Below are positions 48,650 through 57,509 of a stretch of 64,000 bases of DNA, in pieces. A program made the position numbers and the translations under genes. This stretch comes from Fenollaria sporofastidiosus (lineage in GTDB: Bacteria > Bacillota > Clostridia > Tissierellales > Peptoniphilaceae), in assembly GCF_943169635.2 (NCBI RefSeq), contig NZ_OW968186.1, positions 1 to 64,000 of the forward strand, read 5' to 3'. The notes under the pieces are model-generated. The model did not search any database. It was given only the letters and a program-made list of their open reading frames with translations, and was not told the origin of the DNA. Every line of letters starts with the position of its first letter. The first letter of the stretch is position 1.

Positions 48650-49246
48650 TCATTCAGAACTATCATTCTTCCACTTTTGAAATGCTACTTTGAATTTCTC
48701 AGCATTTAATTTAAAAGTAAGACCATCTACATACTTACCTTTAAACTTTTGATAAGCTTTGTCTGTGTGTATCAGCTCAAAACCTAACTTTCTAAATAAG
48801 CCCAGTACCGGATAGTTTTCAGACCATGTTTGAGTATAAATATCTTCTTTGCCGTTCTCCAAAAGCCAATCTATATACAATGACCAAGCTTCTGCCCCAT
48901 AACCCTGCTTGCGATTTTTTGGATTATAGATATCGATACCAATTGTTAGATTTTTACTCTCTTTAGTATATTCATAATTTTCGTCAATATTATACGAGTT
49001 AATCCTACCTATATGTTCTCCAGTATCTATGATTTCAATTTCTCTAGAACTATATATAGATATTGGGCTGTTCTTTTCTAGCTTCAATAAGGAAAACTCT
49101 CTATATTCTTCGATATTAAAATCATTTTCTTCCCATGGAGCATCCCACTCCATCCACTCAATTTCTATAGTATTCCATCTTATATAGTCATCTATATCAC
49201 TTTTAGCAAAAGGTCTTAATTTAATTCTTTTACCTATTACTTCCAT
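48650..49246 (-). CDS. GNAT-family N-acetyltransferase
   Basis: 198 residues, RimJ/RimL-like layout. It begins MEVIGKRIKLRPFAKSDIDD, and the acetyl-CoA loop is NRKQGYGAEAWSLYI near residue 115, followed by NYPVLGLFRKLGFELIH. It transfers an acetyl group to an amine; the target is unknown. It is the last gene before the repeat-rich gap at 49.3 kb. Confidence 0.88.
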   Translation of the reverse strand: MEVIGKRIKLRPFAKSDIDDYIRWNTIEIEWMEWDAPWEENDFNIEEYREFSLLKLEKNSPISIYSSREIEIIDTGEHIGRINSYNIDENYEYTKESKNLTIGIDIYNPKNRKQGYGAEAWSLYIDWLLENGKEDIYTQTWSENYPVLGLFRKLGFELIHTDKAYQKFKGKYVDGLTFKLNAEKFKVAFQKWKNDSSE

Positions 49247-49284
49247 AAGTCACCTGCCGATTATTTGTTTTATATTTTACTTAT

Positions 49285-49740
49285 ATAGTAGCTTGTTAGA
49301 AGTGAGGCGGGCTATGCGCCCTCTAATACTCTATCTAGATTAATACCGTGAGTCACGAGATAGAACGGTTATTTAAAATTCTATCAACGCCAAAGTTTAT
49401 TTACTCAAAATTTATGAGATAAAATTAGTGTATTTTTGTAGCTTGAGATTTTTACACTCCGCCAAATTTCGCTGGAAAATTTGATGAGAAAGGCGATGTG
49501 CAGAATTTTTGCGAGTGAGTCGTATAGACGATACGTCGCAGCGAGCAAAAATTAAAAACAATCCTTTATCGCAAATTTAACGCGAAATTTTATTCCCACT
49601 CTTCTTTTCCAAACATCCGGTATATATCAAACCATTCAAAATACTAGATTTTATTTTTTCTAATATCAGCACATCCATCTAATTATAGGACATTTTCAAA
49701 TTTTTAGTCCCGTCCCAGTCCCAGTACCGGACAATAAAGG
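49285..49740 (-). repeat. Intergenic hairpin repeat, copy 1
   Basis: This gene-free stretch (gap 49247-49842) shares long blocks with 57.5-58.29 kb in the same orientation. Visible parts: a hairpin of type D at 49303-49325 (inner stem CGGGC/GCCCT, loop TATGC); a GTGAGTCAC palindrome inside a CTATCT/AGATAG stem at 49332-49364; and a hairpin of type A at 49504-49553 with AATTTTTGC/GCAAAAATT outer arms and a CGTAT-AGACG-ATACG core. On the minus strand there is a short tail encoding FGKEEWE-stop near 49595-49630, a TATAAT, and GGNACT hexamer repeats near 49705-49735. No protein gene is supported. Confidence 0.75.
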
Positions 49741-49842
49741 CAAAAATAATCTATTAAATTTTAAAGAATATTATCTTCCTTATGGAATCCTTAAATTTGT
49801 ATTTTATACTAAGTTTATAAAATGAAGAGGAGGTTCATTTAT

Positions 49843-50544
49843 ATGGAAAAATTGATATTAGAAACGAAAAATCTTACTAAAACTTTTGGTAAACAAAAAG
49901 CAGTGGATAGTATTTCTTTAAAAATAAAAGAAAATTCTATATATGGATTGCTTGGACCTAATGGGGCTGGTAAATCGACTACATTGAAGATGATTACCGG
50001 AATGATTCATAAAACATCTGGAGAAATCTTTTTTGAAGGTCACCAGTGGAGTCGTGACGATTTATCAGATATTGGTGCGTTGATAGAAATGCCTGCCTTG
50101 TATGAGAACTTATCAGCTAGGGAAAATTTAAAAGTTAGGACACTCCTACTAGGATTACCCGATTCTAGGATTGATGAAGTTTTGGGAATAGTAAGTTTAA
50201 AAGATACTGGTAAAAAGAAAAGTGGTCAGTTTTCTTTAGGCATGAAACAAAGGCTAGGTATCGCCATTGCCTTATTAAATAATCCTAAGCTTTTGATTTT
50301 AGATGAGCCAACTAACGGACTTGATCCACTTGGAATTCAAGAATTGCGTGATTTAATAAGAAGCTTCCCAAATAAAGGAATAACTGTAATTTTGTCTAGT
50401 CACATTTTAGCAGAAGTTGAACAAACTGCTGATCATATTGGGATTATTAATAATGGAAAATTGCAATACCAAAACATTATTAATCATGATGACAATTTAG
50501 AAGAACTTTTTATGAATGTTATAAAAAGTGGGATAGGAGTGTAA
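49843..50544 (+). CDS. Lantibiotic-immunity ABC transporter ATPase (NisF/CprA-like)
   Basis: 233 residues from the ATG at 49843 (AGAGGAGG 9 bases upstream); an ATG at 49822 precedes that site and is rejected. Walker A GPNGAGKSTTLKM near residue 38, signature FSLGMKQRLGIAIAL, Walker B LLILDEPTNGLDP. It pairs with the two permeases encoded next to expel lantibiotic peptides from the membrane. It is the first gene of a six-gene plus-strand cassette whose coding sequence looks more A-rich than the core genes around it, which suggests transfer. Confidence 0.9.
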   Translation: MEKLILETKNLTKTFGKQKAVDSISLKIKENSIYGLLGPNGAGKSTTLKMITGMIHKTSGEIFFEGHQWSRDDLSDIGALIEMPALYENLSARENLKVRTLLLGLPDSRIDEVLGIVSLKDTGKKKSGQFSLGMKQRLGIAIALLNNPKLLILDEPTNGLDPLGIQELRDLIRSFPNKGITVILSSHILAEVEQTADHIGIINNGKLQYQNIINHDDNLEELFMNVIKSGIGV

Positions 50545-50547
50545 AAA

Positions 50548-51288
50548 ATGATATTTTATATTCTTGCTGAAAATTTAAAACATAAGGGCACTTTCTTGAA
50601 GAAGTTAGTAGTTCTTATGCCAATATCTTTAATCTTATTGTCCTTATTTCTTATGCCCAGCTACTTTACTACCAATTCCTATAACTGGTGGTATGTAATA
50701 ATAATGCCAGCAACTTTTGCCTTAATACCAGCAATGATGCATAGAAAAGAAAGTAGAAAATTAAACTACAGAGCAGTTTTCCCTCTAAATATTAATCTCA
50801 AAAAGTTATGGGTTTCAAAAATAATTACAGCATTTATTTATATGAGTATTGCTGCTATAATTCATATGCTAGGAGTGTATATTTTTCAATTTTTAATTGG
50901 AGAGCAATTAACACCTAACTATGGATTTTCAACATTACTATTTGCTAGTTCCTTACTAATAATAGCCAATATTTGGCAAATCCCATTTTGCTTTTTCTTG
51001 GCAAAAAAATTTGGATTTATTGCAAGTATTATAATTAATGCAGTATTAGGGTTAGGATTAGGAATCTTGTTGTCAGACGGTGCTTTTTGGATTTATTGTC
51101 CATATTCTTGGGGAATTAGATTAATGATTCCTGTTATGCATATTTTACCAAGTGGTGTTTTGACGGAAGTATCAAATCCAATAATATCAAGTACATCATT
51201 ATATATTCCTTGTGTTTTATCTGTATGTCTATTTACATTACTTACAATAATAAGTGCAAATTGGTTTTCAAAGCAAGAGGTGAAATAA
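50548..51288 (+). CDS. Lantibiotic-immunity ABC permease (NisE/MutE-like)
   Basis: 246 residues with six hydrophobic segments (about 17-35, 45-62, 95-120, 130-155, 160-180, 218-238). Length and topology match the MutE/EpiE/NisE permease family. It starts three bases after the ATPase gene, and its stop overlaps the next start (TAATG), so the three transporter genes are translated together. It acts in the membrane as a heterodimer with the next product. Confidence 0.87.
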   Translation: MIFYILAENLKHKGTFLKKLVVLMPISLILLSLFLMPSYFTTNSYNWWYVIIMPATFALIPAMMHRKESRKLNYRAVFPLNINLKKLWVSKIITAFIYMSIAAIIHMLGVYIFQFLIGEQLTPNYGFSTLLFASSLLIIANIWQIPFCFFLAKKFGFIASIIINAVLGLGLGILLSDGAFWIYCPYSWGIRLMIPVMHILPSGVLTEVSNPIISSTSLYIPCVLSVCLFTLLTIISANWFSKQEVK

Positions 51289-52028
51289 TGATAAACATAA
51301 TAAAATCCGAAATATATAAAATCAAACACACCTGGCTTCCTTGGATTCACATAATCTTACCTATAGCCTATTCTTCATTATTCTATGTGGCATCAAAAAC
51401 TACTGGATTAAAAAATTTTGAAGAGAGTGATATAATACAAACTTATTTTATACTTTTAGGAGCAGTAATCCCAATAATATTAAGTTTTATTACTTCAAAA
51501 GTTGTTGATATGGAAATAAGTGCTGGAAAATTTCAAATGCTTTTATCTACTACAAAATCTAGAACTAGAGCCTATATAGGAAAACTTATTGTATTAGAAT
51601 TGGGATTTATTATTTCTCTGACTTTAGCGATTATAATTTTTGCAATATTGTCGGGATATCAAAATATCTTAGATTGGGTTATTGAATTTTTCTTAATTGT
51701 TATTAGCAGCTTTTCTCTATACATGATTCATCTTTGGGTATCAATCATATTAAGTAGCGGTGCATCTATTGGATTGGGTTTTCTAGAAACAATGATTAAT
51801 TTACTTTCAATAACTGTCATTGGTGATAGTATTTGGTATTTTTTACCTTGTACCTGGGCATCTAGACTTCCAGCTATGTATATTACTATGAGCAAGGTTT
51901 CGGATTGGTCTTATTTTTACAAAGAGTTGAGACTGTGGAGTTTTGTAGCTTTGTTTATTATATTAATCCTATTTGTTTGCTCATTAGTTTGGTTTAATAA
52001 GTGGGATGGAAAATCTGTTAGCGAATAG
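51288..52028 (+). CDS. Lantibiotic-immunity ABC permease (NisG/MutG-like)
   Basis: 246 residues from the ATG at 51288, which shares a base with the preceding stop and follows AGAGGTG; upstream extension of the frame to 51210 is not needed. It opens with MINIIKSEIYKIKHTWLPW, the usual EIYKIKHT-type N-terminus of MutG/NisG permeases, and has six membrane helices. It forms the transport channel with the NisE-like protein. Confidence 0.87.
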   Translation: MINIIKSEIYKIKHTWLPWIHIILPIAYSSLFYVASKTTGLKNFEESDIIQTYFILLGAVIPIILSFITSKVVDMEISAGKFQMLLSTTKSRTRAYIGKLIVLELGFIISLTLAIIIFAILSGYQNILDWVIEFFLIVISSFSLYMIHLWVSIILSSGASIGLGFLETMINLLSITVIGDSIWYFLPCTWASRLPAMYITMSKVSDWSYFYKELRLWSFVALFIILILFVCSLVWFNKWDGKSVSE

Positions 52029-52043
52029 AATAGAGGCATTTTT

Positions 52044-52856
52044 ATGAAAAATAAACATAAATTATTAGTCATTGCGATAATCTTTGTTTCTTGTTTCTGT
52101 CTTTCTTCTTGCAGAAATCTTAGATATAAAATGGATCAATATTCTAGTGATAAAGAATCTTGTATTTTGAACGATGAAGATGTAAGACAATTTTATTATA
52201 AAAATAAGTCCTACACCATTCTTGATGAAGATTCTTCAAATGAAGATATAAATAAATGGATTGGAGTTATTAGAAAACTAGTTGCAGTTGATGATGGAGG
52301 TAAAATAATTAAACAAGTTGATGCCACCAATTTAGGCATAAATAGTCTAGACAACTTTGCAAAAGATCTAAATAATGATATTCATGTCCTTCAATTCTTT
52401 GATGTATATACAAATGATAAAGCTAAAGACACATTAACCGTAGAAGTAAATGGTAGCAATTACAAAGCAGTTCCTACAAATAATATAAATAATGAGACAA
52501 AGATTTTTGATTTTAAGGAACATTCGAGAGAACAAAATTCAGAATTTCAAATAAACCCCAAAAATGCTACTCAGTTATTTTATGATGGAGCAACCTATCA
52601 AGTTACTGATCAGGTTGTCTCAGAAGATGATTTGGAAGATTTTATAGGTATTATTGCCAAAGATGTTGTATTTGATAGAGATACTAAAAATATAATTATA
52701 AAAGAAAACTTAGGTGAAATTGACTGGCTAGGTAAAAATAAGTCTAAACGTGAAACACGGTTTTATTTAGATGTTTACAAAATTTCCGAAATAGATATTG
52801 ATGATGGATTTGCAGTAAAAGTAAATGACCAATATCTAAAAGCAAAATCCAAGTAA
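52044..52856 (+). CDS. NisI/SpaI-like lantibiotic immunity lipoprotein
   Basis: 270 residues. The signal sequence ends in a lipobox (LSSC, Cys near residue 23), so the protein is lipid-anchored outside. The mature part consists of two similar halves, FYYKNKSYTILDED near residue 52 and LFYDGATYQVTDQVVSEDD near 175, as in the two-domain NisI fold. The C-terminal DGFAVKVNDQYLKAK resembles the NisI tail. NisI-type proteins capture the lantibiotic before it reaches lipid II. It sits between transporter and regulator genes. No lantibiotic structural or modification gene is visible. Confidence 0.85.
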   Translation: MKNKHKLLVIAIIFVSCFCLSSCRNLRYKMDQYSSDKESCILNDEDVRQFYYKNKSYTILDEDSSNEDINKWIGVIRKLVAVDDGGKIIKQVDATNLGINSLDNFAKDLNNDIHVLQFFDVYTNDKAKDTLTVEVNGSNYKAVPTNNINNETKIFDFKEHSREQNSEFQINPKNATQLFYDGATYQVTDQVVSEDDLEDFIGIIAKDVVFDRDTKNIIIKENLGEIDWLGKNKSKRETRFYLDVYKISEIDIDDGFAVKVNDQYLKAKSK

Positions 52857-52905
52857 TATCTTAATGATAAAGTAGGTATTTTATAAAAAATGAGGAGGTG
52901 ATAGG

Positions 52906-53565
52906 ATGTCTTTAATTCTTGCAGTTGATGACGAGTTAGATATGCTTGATCTAATAAAAAACATTTTAAAAAAGAACAACCATAAGGTCGATGTATATCA
53001 AAACCCTAAAGATATTGATAATAGTAAACTTAGTAAATATGATTTGATTTTACTTGATGTGATGATGCCAGATGTTGATGGAATTAGTTTTTGCAAAGAA
53101 ATTCGCAATAAAGTAGACTGCCCTATTCTTTTTTTAACAGCAAAAACTATGGAAGAAGATATCGTCGAGGGATTATTAATTGGTGGAGATGATTACATCA
53201 CAAAACCATTTGGAGCAGCAGAACTAGTAGCTCGTATCGAAGCCCATTTAAGACGAGAAAAAAGAGAACGCCACACCAGTTTAAATCTTGGTGAAATTCG
53301 ATTTGATTTATCTTCCAATGAAGTGTTTGTAGCGGAGAAAAAAGTTTATTTGACAAAATCTGAGTATCAAATTTCAGAATTACTAGCAAAAAGAAAAGGA
53401 CAAGTATTTTCAAGGGATCAAATATACGAGCTTGTCTTTGGATTTGATGGTATAGGAGATGCATCTGCAATATCAGAACATATTAAAAATATTAGGGCAA
53501 AGTTTCAAAAATATGGGAAAAATCCAATTGAAACAGTATGGGGGATCGGATATAAATGGAATTAA
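52906..53565 (+). CDS. Response regulator (NisR/CprR-like, OmpR family)
   Basis: 219 residues. The receiver domain shows AVDDELDM, the phospho-acceptor in LILLDVMMPDVDG and the lysine in TKPFGAAEL. The winged helix has YLTKSEYQISELL and AISEHIKNIRAKF. The AGGAGGTGATAGG site is strong. Such regulators switch on the immunity transporter when the partner kinase senses a peptide. It overlaps the kinase gene by 10 bases. Confidence 0.92.
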   Translation: MSLILAVDDELDMLDLIKNILKKNNHKVDVYQNPKDIDNSKLSKYDLILLDVMMPDVDGISFCKEIRNKVDCPILFLTAKTMEEDIVEGLLIGGDDYITKPFGAAELVARIEAHLRREKRERHTSLNLGEIRFDLSSNEVFVAEKKVYLTKSEYQISELLAKRKGQVFSRDQIYELVFGFDGIGDASAISEHIKNIRAKFQKYGKNPIETVWGIGYKWN

Positions 53566-54929
53566 AATCAAAAGGTCAATCTCTTAAAAATATTCTTTTT
53601 AAATATTTGTTAAGTATTGCACTAGGACTAGTAATCTCAGTTGGATTAATAATAGCTTTTATATCTGCTTCTTACCAATTTAAATGGATATTTCCTGCAA
53701 ACTATACTGAGAATTTAATTCTTGAAAAAAGAACAGATATTGCCACTTCAAAAAATTTCGAAAAATCATCACTTCCAGACAATACATCTTATCTATTTCT
53801 ATCAAAAGACGATAAAGTTATAGAAACAAATATGAATAAGAATATCCAAGATGTAGCTTTTAACTATCATAAGGGATCTGGTAATTCCAATGCCAATTTA
53901 TCCTTTATGGAAATAAAAAGATTAGATGGATATGTACTTGTAGCTTATGAACTAAAGCCCTATTATAAAAGTTCTTGGATGCAAAAAAATCTACCACAAG
54001 TAAATAATTTATTTCTAAGCTCACTTATAATATTTTGTCTTATTAGTATTATTACTATCACATTAATTTGGGCAAAGAAAATATCAAATGAATTAAATCC
54101 ATTACTAGTTGCTTCAGAAGAAATCAGGAAACAAAACTTAGACTTCCAAGTTAAAAAGTCTAATATTCAAGAATTTAATGCCATATTAGAAAGTTTAGAA
54201 AAAATAAAGTTAGGGTTAAGTGAATCTTTAAGAACAAATTGGAGAGAGGAAGAGAAAAAAAGAAATCAGATTTCAGCATTAAGCCATGATATAAAAACTC
54301 CAGTTTCAATTATAAAGGGAAACTCAGAATTATTAGGAGAAACAAACCTAACAGAAGAACAGCAAACATATCTAAATTATATTAGAAAAAACACAAGCCG
54401 TATTGATAAATATATCGAAACTTTAATGCTTGTTAATAAATCTAAGCAAGCAAATGAATTAAATTTTCTTGAAATTAGGACAGAAAAATTTGTAGAAAAT
54501 ATTGAAAAACTAGCTACAGAATTCACATCAACTTACAAGTTAAATCTTTTAGAAGATATTAGTTATAAGAATGATTTTTTAATAGTAGATTTGAAAAATT
54601 TTGAACGAGCCTTTCTAAATATTCTTAGTAATGCAGAAGAAAACAGTCCTAAAAACTCAACCATTAAGCTACTTATAAGTTCCAAGAATGATAAGCTTCA
54701 AATATCAATACTTGATCAAGGACATGGATTTACAGGTGAAGACCTATTATATGCAACAGATCAATTCTATCAAGGAGACAAAAGTAGGCATTCAAAAGAA
54801 AACTATGGTATAGGCTTATTTGTTGCAGAACAAATTATTAAGATGCATGGAGGAAGTCTTATTTTAGACAATAGAACTGATGAATGTGGCGCTAAAGTCA
54901 GCATACTATTGCCAGTAAAGAAAACTTAG
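53556..54929 (+). CDS. Sensor histidine kinase (NisK/CprK-like)
   Basis: 457 residues. Two membrane helices (about 17-40 and 150-170) flank a roughly 110-residue extracellular sensor, the arrangement of lantibiotic-sensing kinases such as NisK and SpaK. HisKA carries ALSHDIKTPVSIIKG, and HATPase_c carries NILSNAEENSPK, DQGHGF and YGIGLFVAEQI. It probably detects a lantibiotic and activates the regulator encoded just before it. It ends the cassette and is followed by a terminator. Confidence 0.92.
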   Translation: MELKSKGQSLKNILFKYLLSIALGLVISVGLIIAFISASYQFKWIFPANYTENLILEKRTDIATSKNFEKSSLPDNTSYLFLSKDDKVIETNMNKNIQDVAFNYHKGSGNSNANLSFMEIKRLDGYVLVAYELKPYYKSSWMQKNLPQVNNLFLSSLIIFCLISIITITLIWAKKISNELNPLLVASEEIRKQNLDFQVKKSNIQEFNAILESLEKIKLGLSESLRTNWREEEKKRNQISALSHDIKTPVSIIKGNSELLGETNLTEEQQTYLNYIRKNTSRIDKYIETLMLVNKSKQANELNFLEIRTEKFVENIEKLATEFTSTYKLNLLEDISYKNDFLIVDLKNFERAFLNILSNAEENSPKNSTIKLLISSKNDKLQISILDQGHGFTGEDLLYATDQFYQGDKSRHSKENYGIGLFVAEQIIKMHGGSLILDNRTDECGAKVSILLPVKKT

Positions 54930-54947
54930 GGTCTGTAAATAATTTTG

Positions 54948-54997
54948 TGTATCAACCTAAAACCTGATACAGTGGTAAGGGTTGATACATTTTTTTG
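54948..54997 (+). terminator. Terminator of the immunity cassette
   Basis: 10-bp stem TGTATCAACC (54948-54957) with 54980-54989, followed by eight T-rich bases, 19 bases after the kinase stop. Confidence 0.8.
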
Positions 54998-55088
54998 TAT
55001 CAATGTTTGTGCTTTCCTAAGGAATAGACTTTTACTTAATTTTACACAACTTTAATAAACTGTCAATTTTTTCATGAAAATTTACAGA

Positions 55089-55318
55089 TCATTTTATATG
55101 ATGTATTTTTGTAATTGCCATGCTAATCCCAGAACTTTCTTTTGATTTATTGAGAAGAAGGGAATGGATCTTCCATATTTCTCTTGATAAGTTTTCTATT
55201 TCTTTATTCATTGAATCAATTTCACTTTTGTAAATAACACTAGTCGTATTAGTAGCCTTTGCAATCTGATTTATATTATTTGTTGCATTTCAAAGTAATC
55301 ATTGAAGATATCTAAATA
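55089..55318 (-). pseudogene. mobC (relaxosome protein) remnant
   Basis: On the minus strand an uninterrupted frame of about 65 codons ends at 55089 and reads NNINQIAKATNTTSVIYKS, then IENLSREIWKIHSLLL. This is the C-terminal signature of MobC-type plasmid mobilisation proteins. It has no start codon. Just upstream (55285-55318) the related segment YLDIFNDYFE lies in another frame, so a one-base shift and loss of the 5' part are indicated. No relaxase gene is nearby. It marks this island as partly derived from a mobilisable element. Confidence 0.65.
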
Positions 55319-55358
55319 AATTAATTCTTATAATATGTAAGCAAAAGACCGTAACTTT

Positions 55359-55409
55359 ATGATATGTACCCTCCTTACTGGTTTGTTCAGTAAAGAGGGT
55401 ACATATCAT
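55359..55409. repeat. Long inverted repeat without T-run
   Basis: A 22-bp stem beginning ATGATATGTACCCTC, with one mismatch and a 7-base loop (GTTTGTT). No T-run follows on either side, so a plain terminator is unlikely. The nearby mobC remnant makes an origin-of-transfer or element-end remnant possible. Confidence 0.6.
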
Positions 55410-55438
55410 GACTTCTACCGTCTTATTACAGTTAATCA

Positions 55439-55894
55439 TTAAATAAATTTTGTTAAATCTAAATAGCTATACTTTCTACTTTCTTTTATAGGTGGAGTAT
55501 CATATACATAATTAATGAATTGATTCCATGATAACATCTTTGTGTTTTCAAATACTTCATTTATAACTTCAATTTCGTTAACATCTAAGCCGTCATAGTG
55601 TATTAATTCTTTATCATGTTTAGGTCTTACTATATATTTAATAGTACCAAAATTTGAAAATGTACTTTGAATACTAACTGTCTTATCTTCATCAGCCTCA
55701 TCAAGCACATCGGATACGTATGGACCATAATGATCGAAATACCATGAAATTTCCGTCATTTGCTTCCCATATTTTTTTGTATATTCCCAATCTATTAAAT
55801 AGACTAATTTGGTTATTCTCGTTTTTGTTAAATCATCTCCGTAAGGATAATTCTTAACAATATATAGTAAAACATTTCTTAATTTAGTTTTCAT
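55439..55894 (-). CDS. Panacea/SocA-domain protein, possible antitoxin
   Basis: 151 residues from the ATG at 55894, nine bases after GGAGG; an ATG directly on the site is less likely. The Panacea (DUF4065/SocA-like) pattern is clear: TKTRITKLVYLIDWEYTKKY, then EISWYFDHYGPYVSDVLDE. Panacea domains occur as antitoxins paired with many unrelated toxins, and as proteolysis adaptors. It starts 11 bases inside the GAF-domain gene, the natural partner candidate. Whether the pair is toxin-antitoxin, sensor or defence is not established. Confidence 0.8.
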   Translation of the reverse strand: MKTKLRNVLLYIVKNYPYGDDLTKTRITKLVYLIDWEYTKKYGKQMTEISWYFDHYGPYVSDVLDEADEDKTVSIQSTFSNFGTIKYIVRPKHDKELIHYDGLDVNEIEVINEVFENTKMLSWNQFINYVYDTPPIKESRKYSYLDLTKFI

Positions 55895-56426
55895 AAGACT
55901 CATCCTCCTTCAACTTATTACTTATTTCAAGCATTGTTTTCAAATGAGGTATAATTAATTTTTCAATTTCATCATTTAACTCTTTGGGTGAAACACTTAT
56001 GTCTGGATTAATTGTTTCTATTAATAAAATTCCTACATTATTTTTGTTATCATCTTTGACTAATCTAGCAAAATACGCCCTGCTCTTCATGGAAAGTTTT
56101 TTTAAGGATTCAACAGACATACCTGTTTCTTTTGAAACTGTGTCAAAATACTTTTTCTGTGTATTTTTTGGCAAATTATTTTTATAAAAATATGGTTTTC
56201 CATCATTATTTTCAAAACATTTCGCTATATATCCTTCATTTCTAGGATATTCCTCTCTATTGCAAAAATCATATAATGGATTTTCACTATACCTCCCAAT
56301 AATTTGAAATTTAGTTTCATTAAAAACATATAATGATATTCTATCACTATTGCTTAATCTTAAATAATTTGAAACCTGTCGCAAAATCTTTGGTAAACCA
56401 GCTAATGATTGACCTAAATATTCCAT
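55884..56426 (-). CDS. GAF-like domain protein coupled to the Panacea gene
   Basis: 180 residues, soluble. The central part resembles a GAF sensor domain: RISLYVFNETKFQIIGRYS, then RNEGYIAKCFEN and SRAYFARLVKDDNKNNVGIL with the closing LIETINPD strand. No catalytic domain is present. The frame is open 17 codons further upstream (rich in Glu/Lys/Asn) but has no start codon there. About 100 bases upstream, in another frame, ATG begins a 21-codon hydrophobic stretch (MRISGYFLLLILFILLM) ending in TAA. This may be a lost membrane anchor. Role unknown. Confidence 0.65.
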   Translation of the reverse strand: MEYLGQSLAGLPKILRQVSNYLRLSNSDRISLYVFNETKFQIIGRYSENPLYDFCNREEYPRNEGYIAKCFENNDGKPYFYKNNLPKNTQKKYFDTVSKETGMSVESLKKLSMKSRAYFARLVKDDNKNNVGILLIETINPDISVSPKELNDEIEKLIIPHLKTMLEISNKLKEDESYEN

Positions 56427-56772
56427 TGATAATTCTAATTCCTTAATCTCTTTATTTTCATTTCTAGATTCTTTTTAAATTTTCTTTCTTTACTTCTTTA
56501 TCTCAGAAATCTCATTAATAAAATAAATAAAATAAGCAAAAGAAAATATCCAGAAATTCTCATTAAAATATTCTACAAAGGAATATCTCGTAATTATTAT
56601 AGGAAAATAAATAATGCAAGTTTACAAATAAAACTTAATTTATTTTCTCAATGCTTTTATCCACAATGGAAAATCTTTTATTAAATTAAATTTACTTCAT
56701 CATTAAATCCATTATAACTAACTCGCTCTTTTATACTAACATTATATGTTATTTACCAATATTATAACAAAT
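56427..56772. other. AT-rich gap without a supported gene
   Basis: Apart from the short hydrophobic frame (minus strand, about 56500-56563) described with the GAF gene, I see only A/T-rich sequence. A TATAAT on the minus strand near 56605 has no good -35 box. Confidence 0.5.
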
Positions 56773-57339
56773 TTATTTATATGCTATCATTCGATTAATA
56801 ATTGCCATTAAAATATCAACCGCAATAGAATTTCCGGCCTGCTTATACAGTTTGCTTGAAGTACAATTTTTTCTTCTTGGATGTATTTCCTCTAATTTGT
56901 CTATATCACTATCATCAAAACCCATTAGTCTTAAACATTCTCTTTCTGTTAAATACCTATACCTACCATTTCCAATATCTATTATTCCAGAATTAGGTAC
57001 TCTCATCTGTTTTGTAGAAATAGTATAAGAAAAATCTTTAATCACTTTTAGTCGCCCCCTAAAACTGTTATCTATTCCTTTATTTAAAAATTTCAGCATA
57101 TAAGGTTGAGTCATTGTGTAAAGTCCACTTACATCTTTTGCTAAAAATTCACTTAGTTGTATAGTTTCTTTTCCCTCCAATTCATTAAAAGAAAAGTTAT
57201 TTACTCCAAGACGTGAAACAACAAATATCCTCGCCCTTTTTTGAGGTATTCCAAATTCCATTGCATTTAAGCTTTTAAATTTTCTTTTATATCCAAGTTT
57301 TTCTAACTCCTTTAGATAAATAAAAAAGGAGTCCCTCAT
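56773..57339 (-). pseudogene. Truncated DNA cytosine-5 methyltransferase (C-terminal part)
   Basis: 188 residues. Present: motif VIII (NAMEFGIPQKRARIFVV, residues 25-41), a target-recognition region, motif IX (RYRYLTERECLRLMGFDD) and motif X (KLYKQAGNSIAVDIL). Missing: motifs I to VI, including the SAM-binding FxGxGG and the catalytic PCQ cysteine and ENV. A stop lies 11 codons upstream of the first ATG, so the lost half is not elsewhere in frame. It cannot methylate DNA alone. It probably remains from a type II restriction-modification locus cut by rearrangement next to the repeat region. Confidence 0.85.
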
Positions 57340-57369
57340 ATTTCTGATGTGTGATGTGTACCCAGAAAA

Positions 57370-57465
57370 CTACGGTCTAATTTTTTGCCCAAATGTAAAC
57401 CACTTGGAACTATTATTTAGTTTATTCTTTTTAGCTTCCAGTACCATTTGAGTACCAGTAGCCAT
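57370..57465 (-). other. Short open frame of unclear status
   Basis: ATG at 57465 to TAG at 57370, 31 residues starting MATGTQMVLEAKKNKLNNSS. The start carries the same GGTACT hexamers as the two repeat copies. It could be the beginning of a broken gene; nothing further supports it. Confidence 0.25.
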
Positions 57466-57509
57466 TTTTCATTCTCTTCATAACTTGTAATTAAGCCATA
57501 TTAGAAAAT

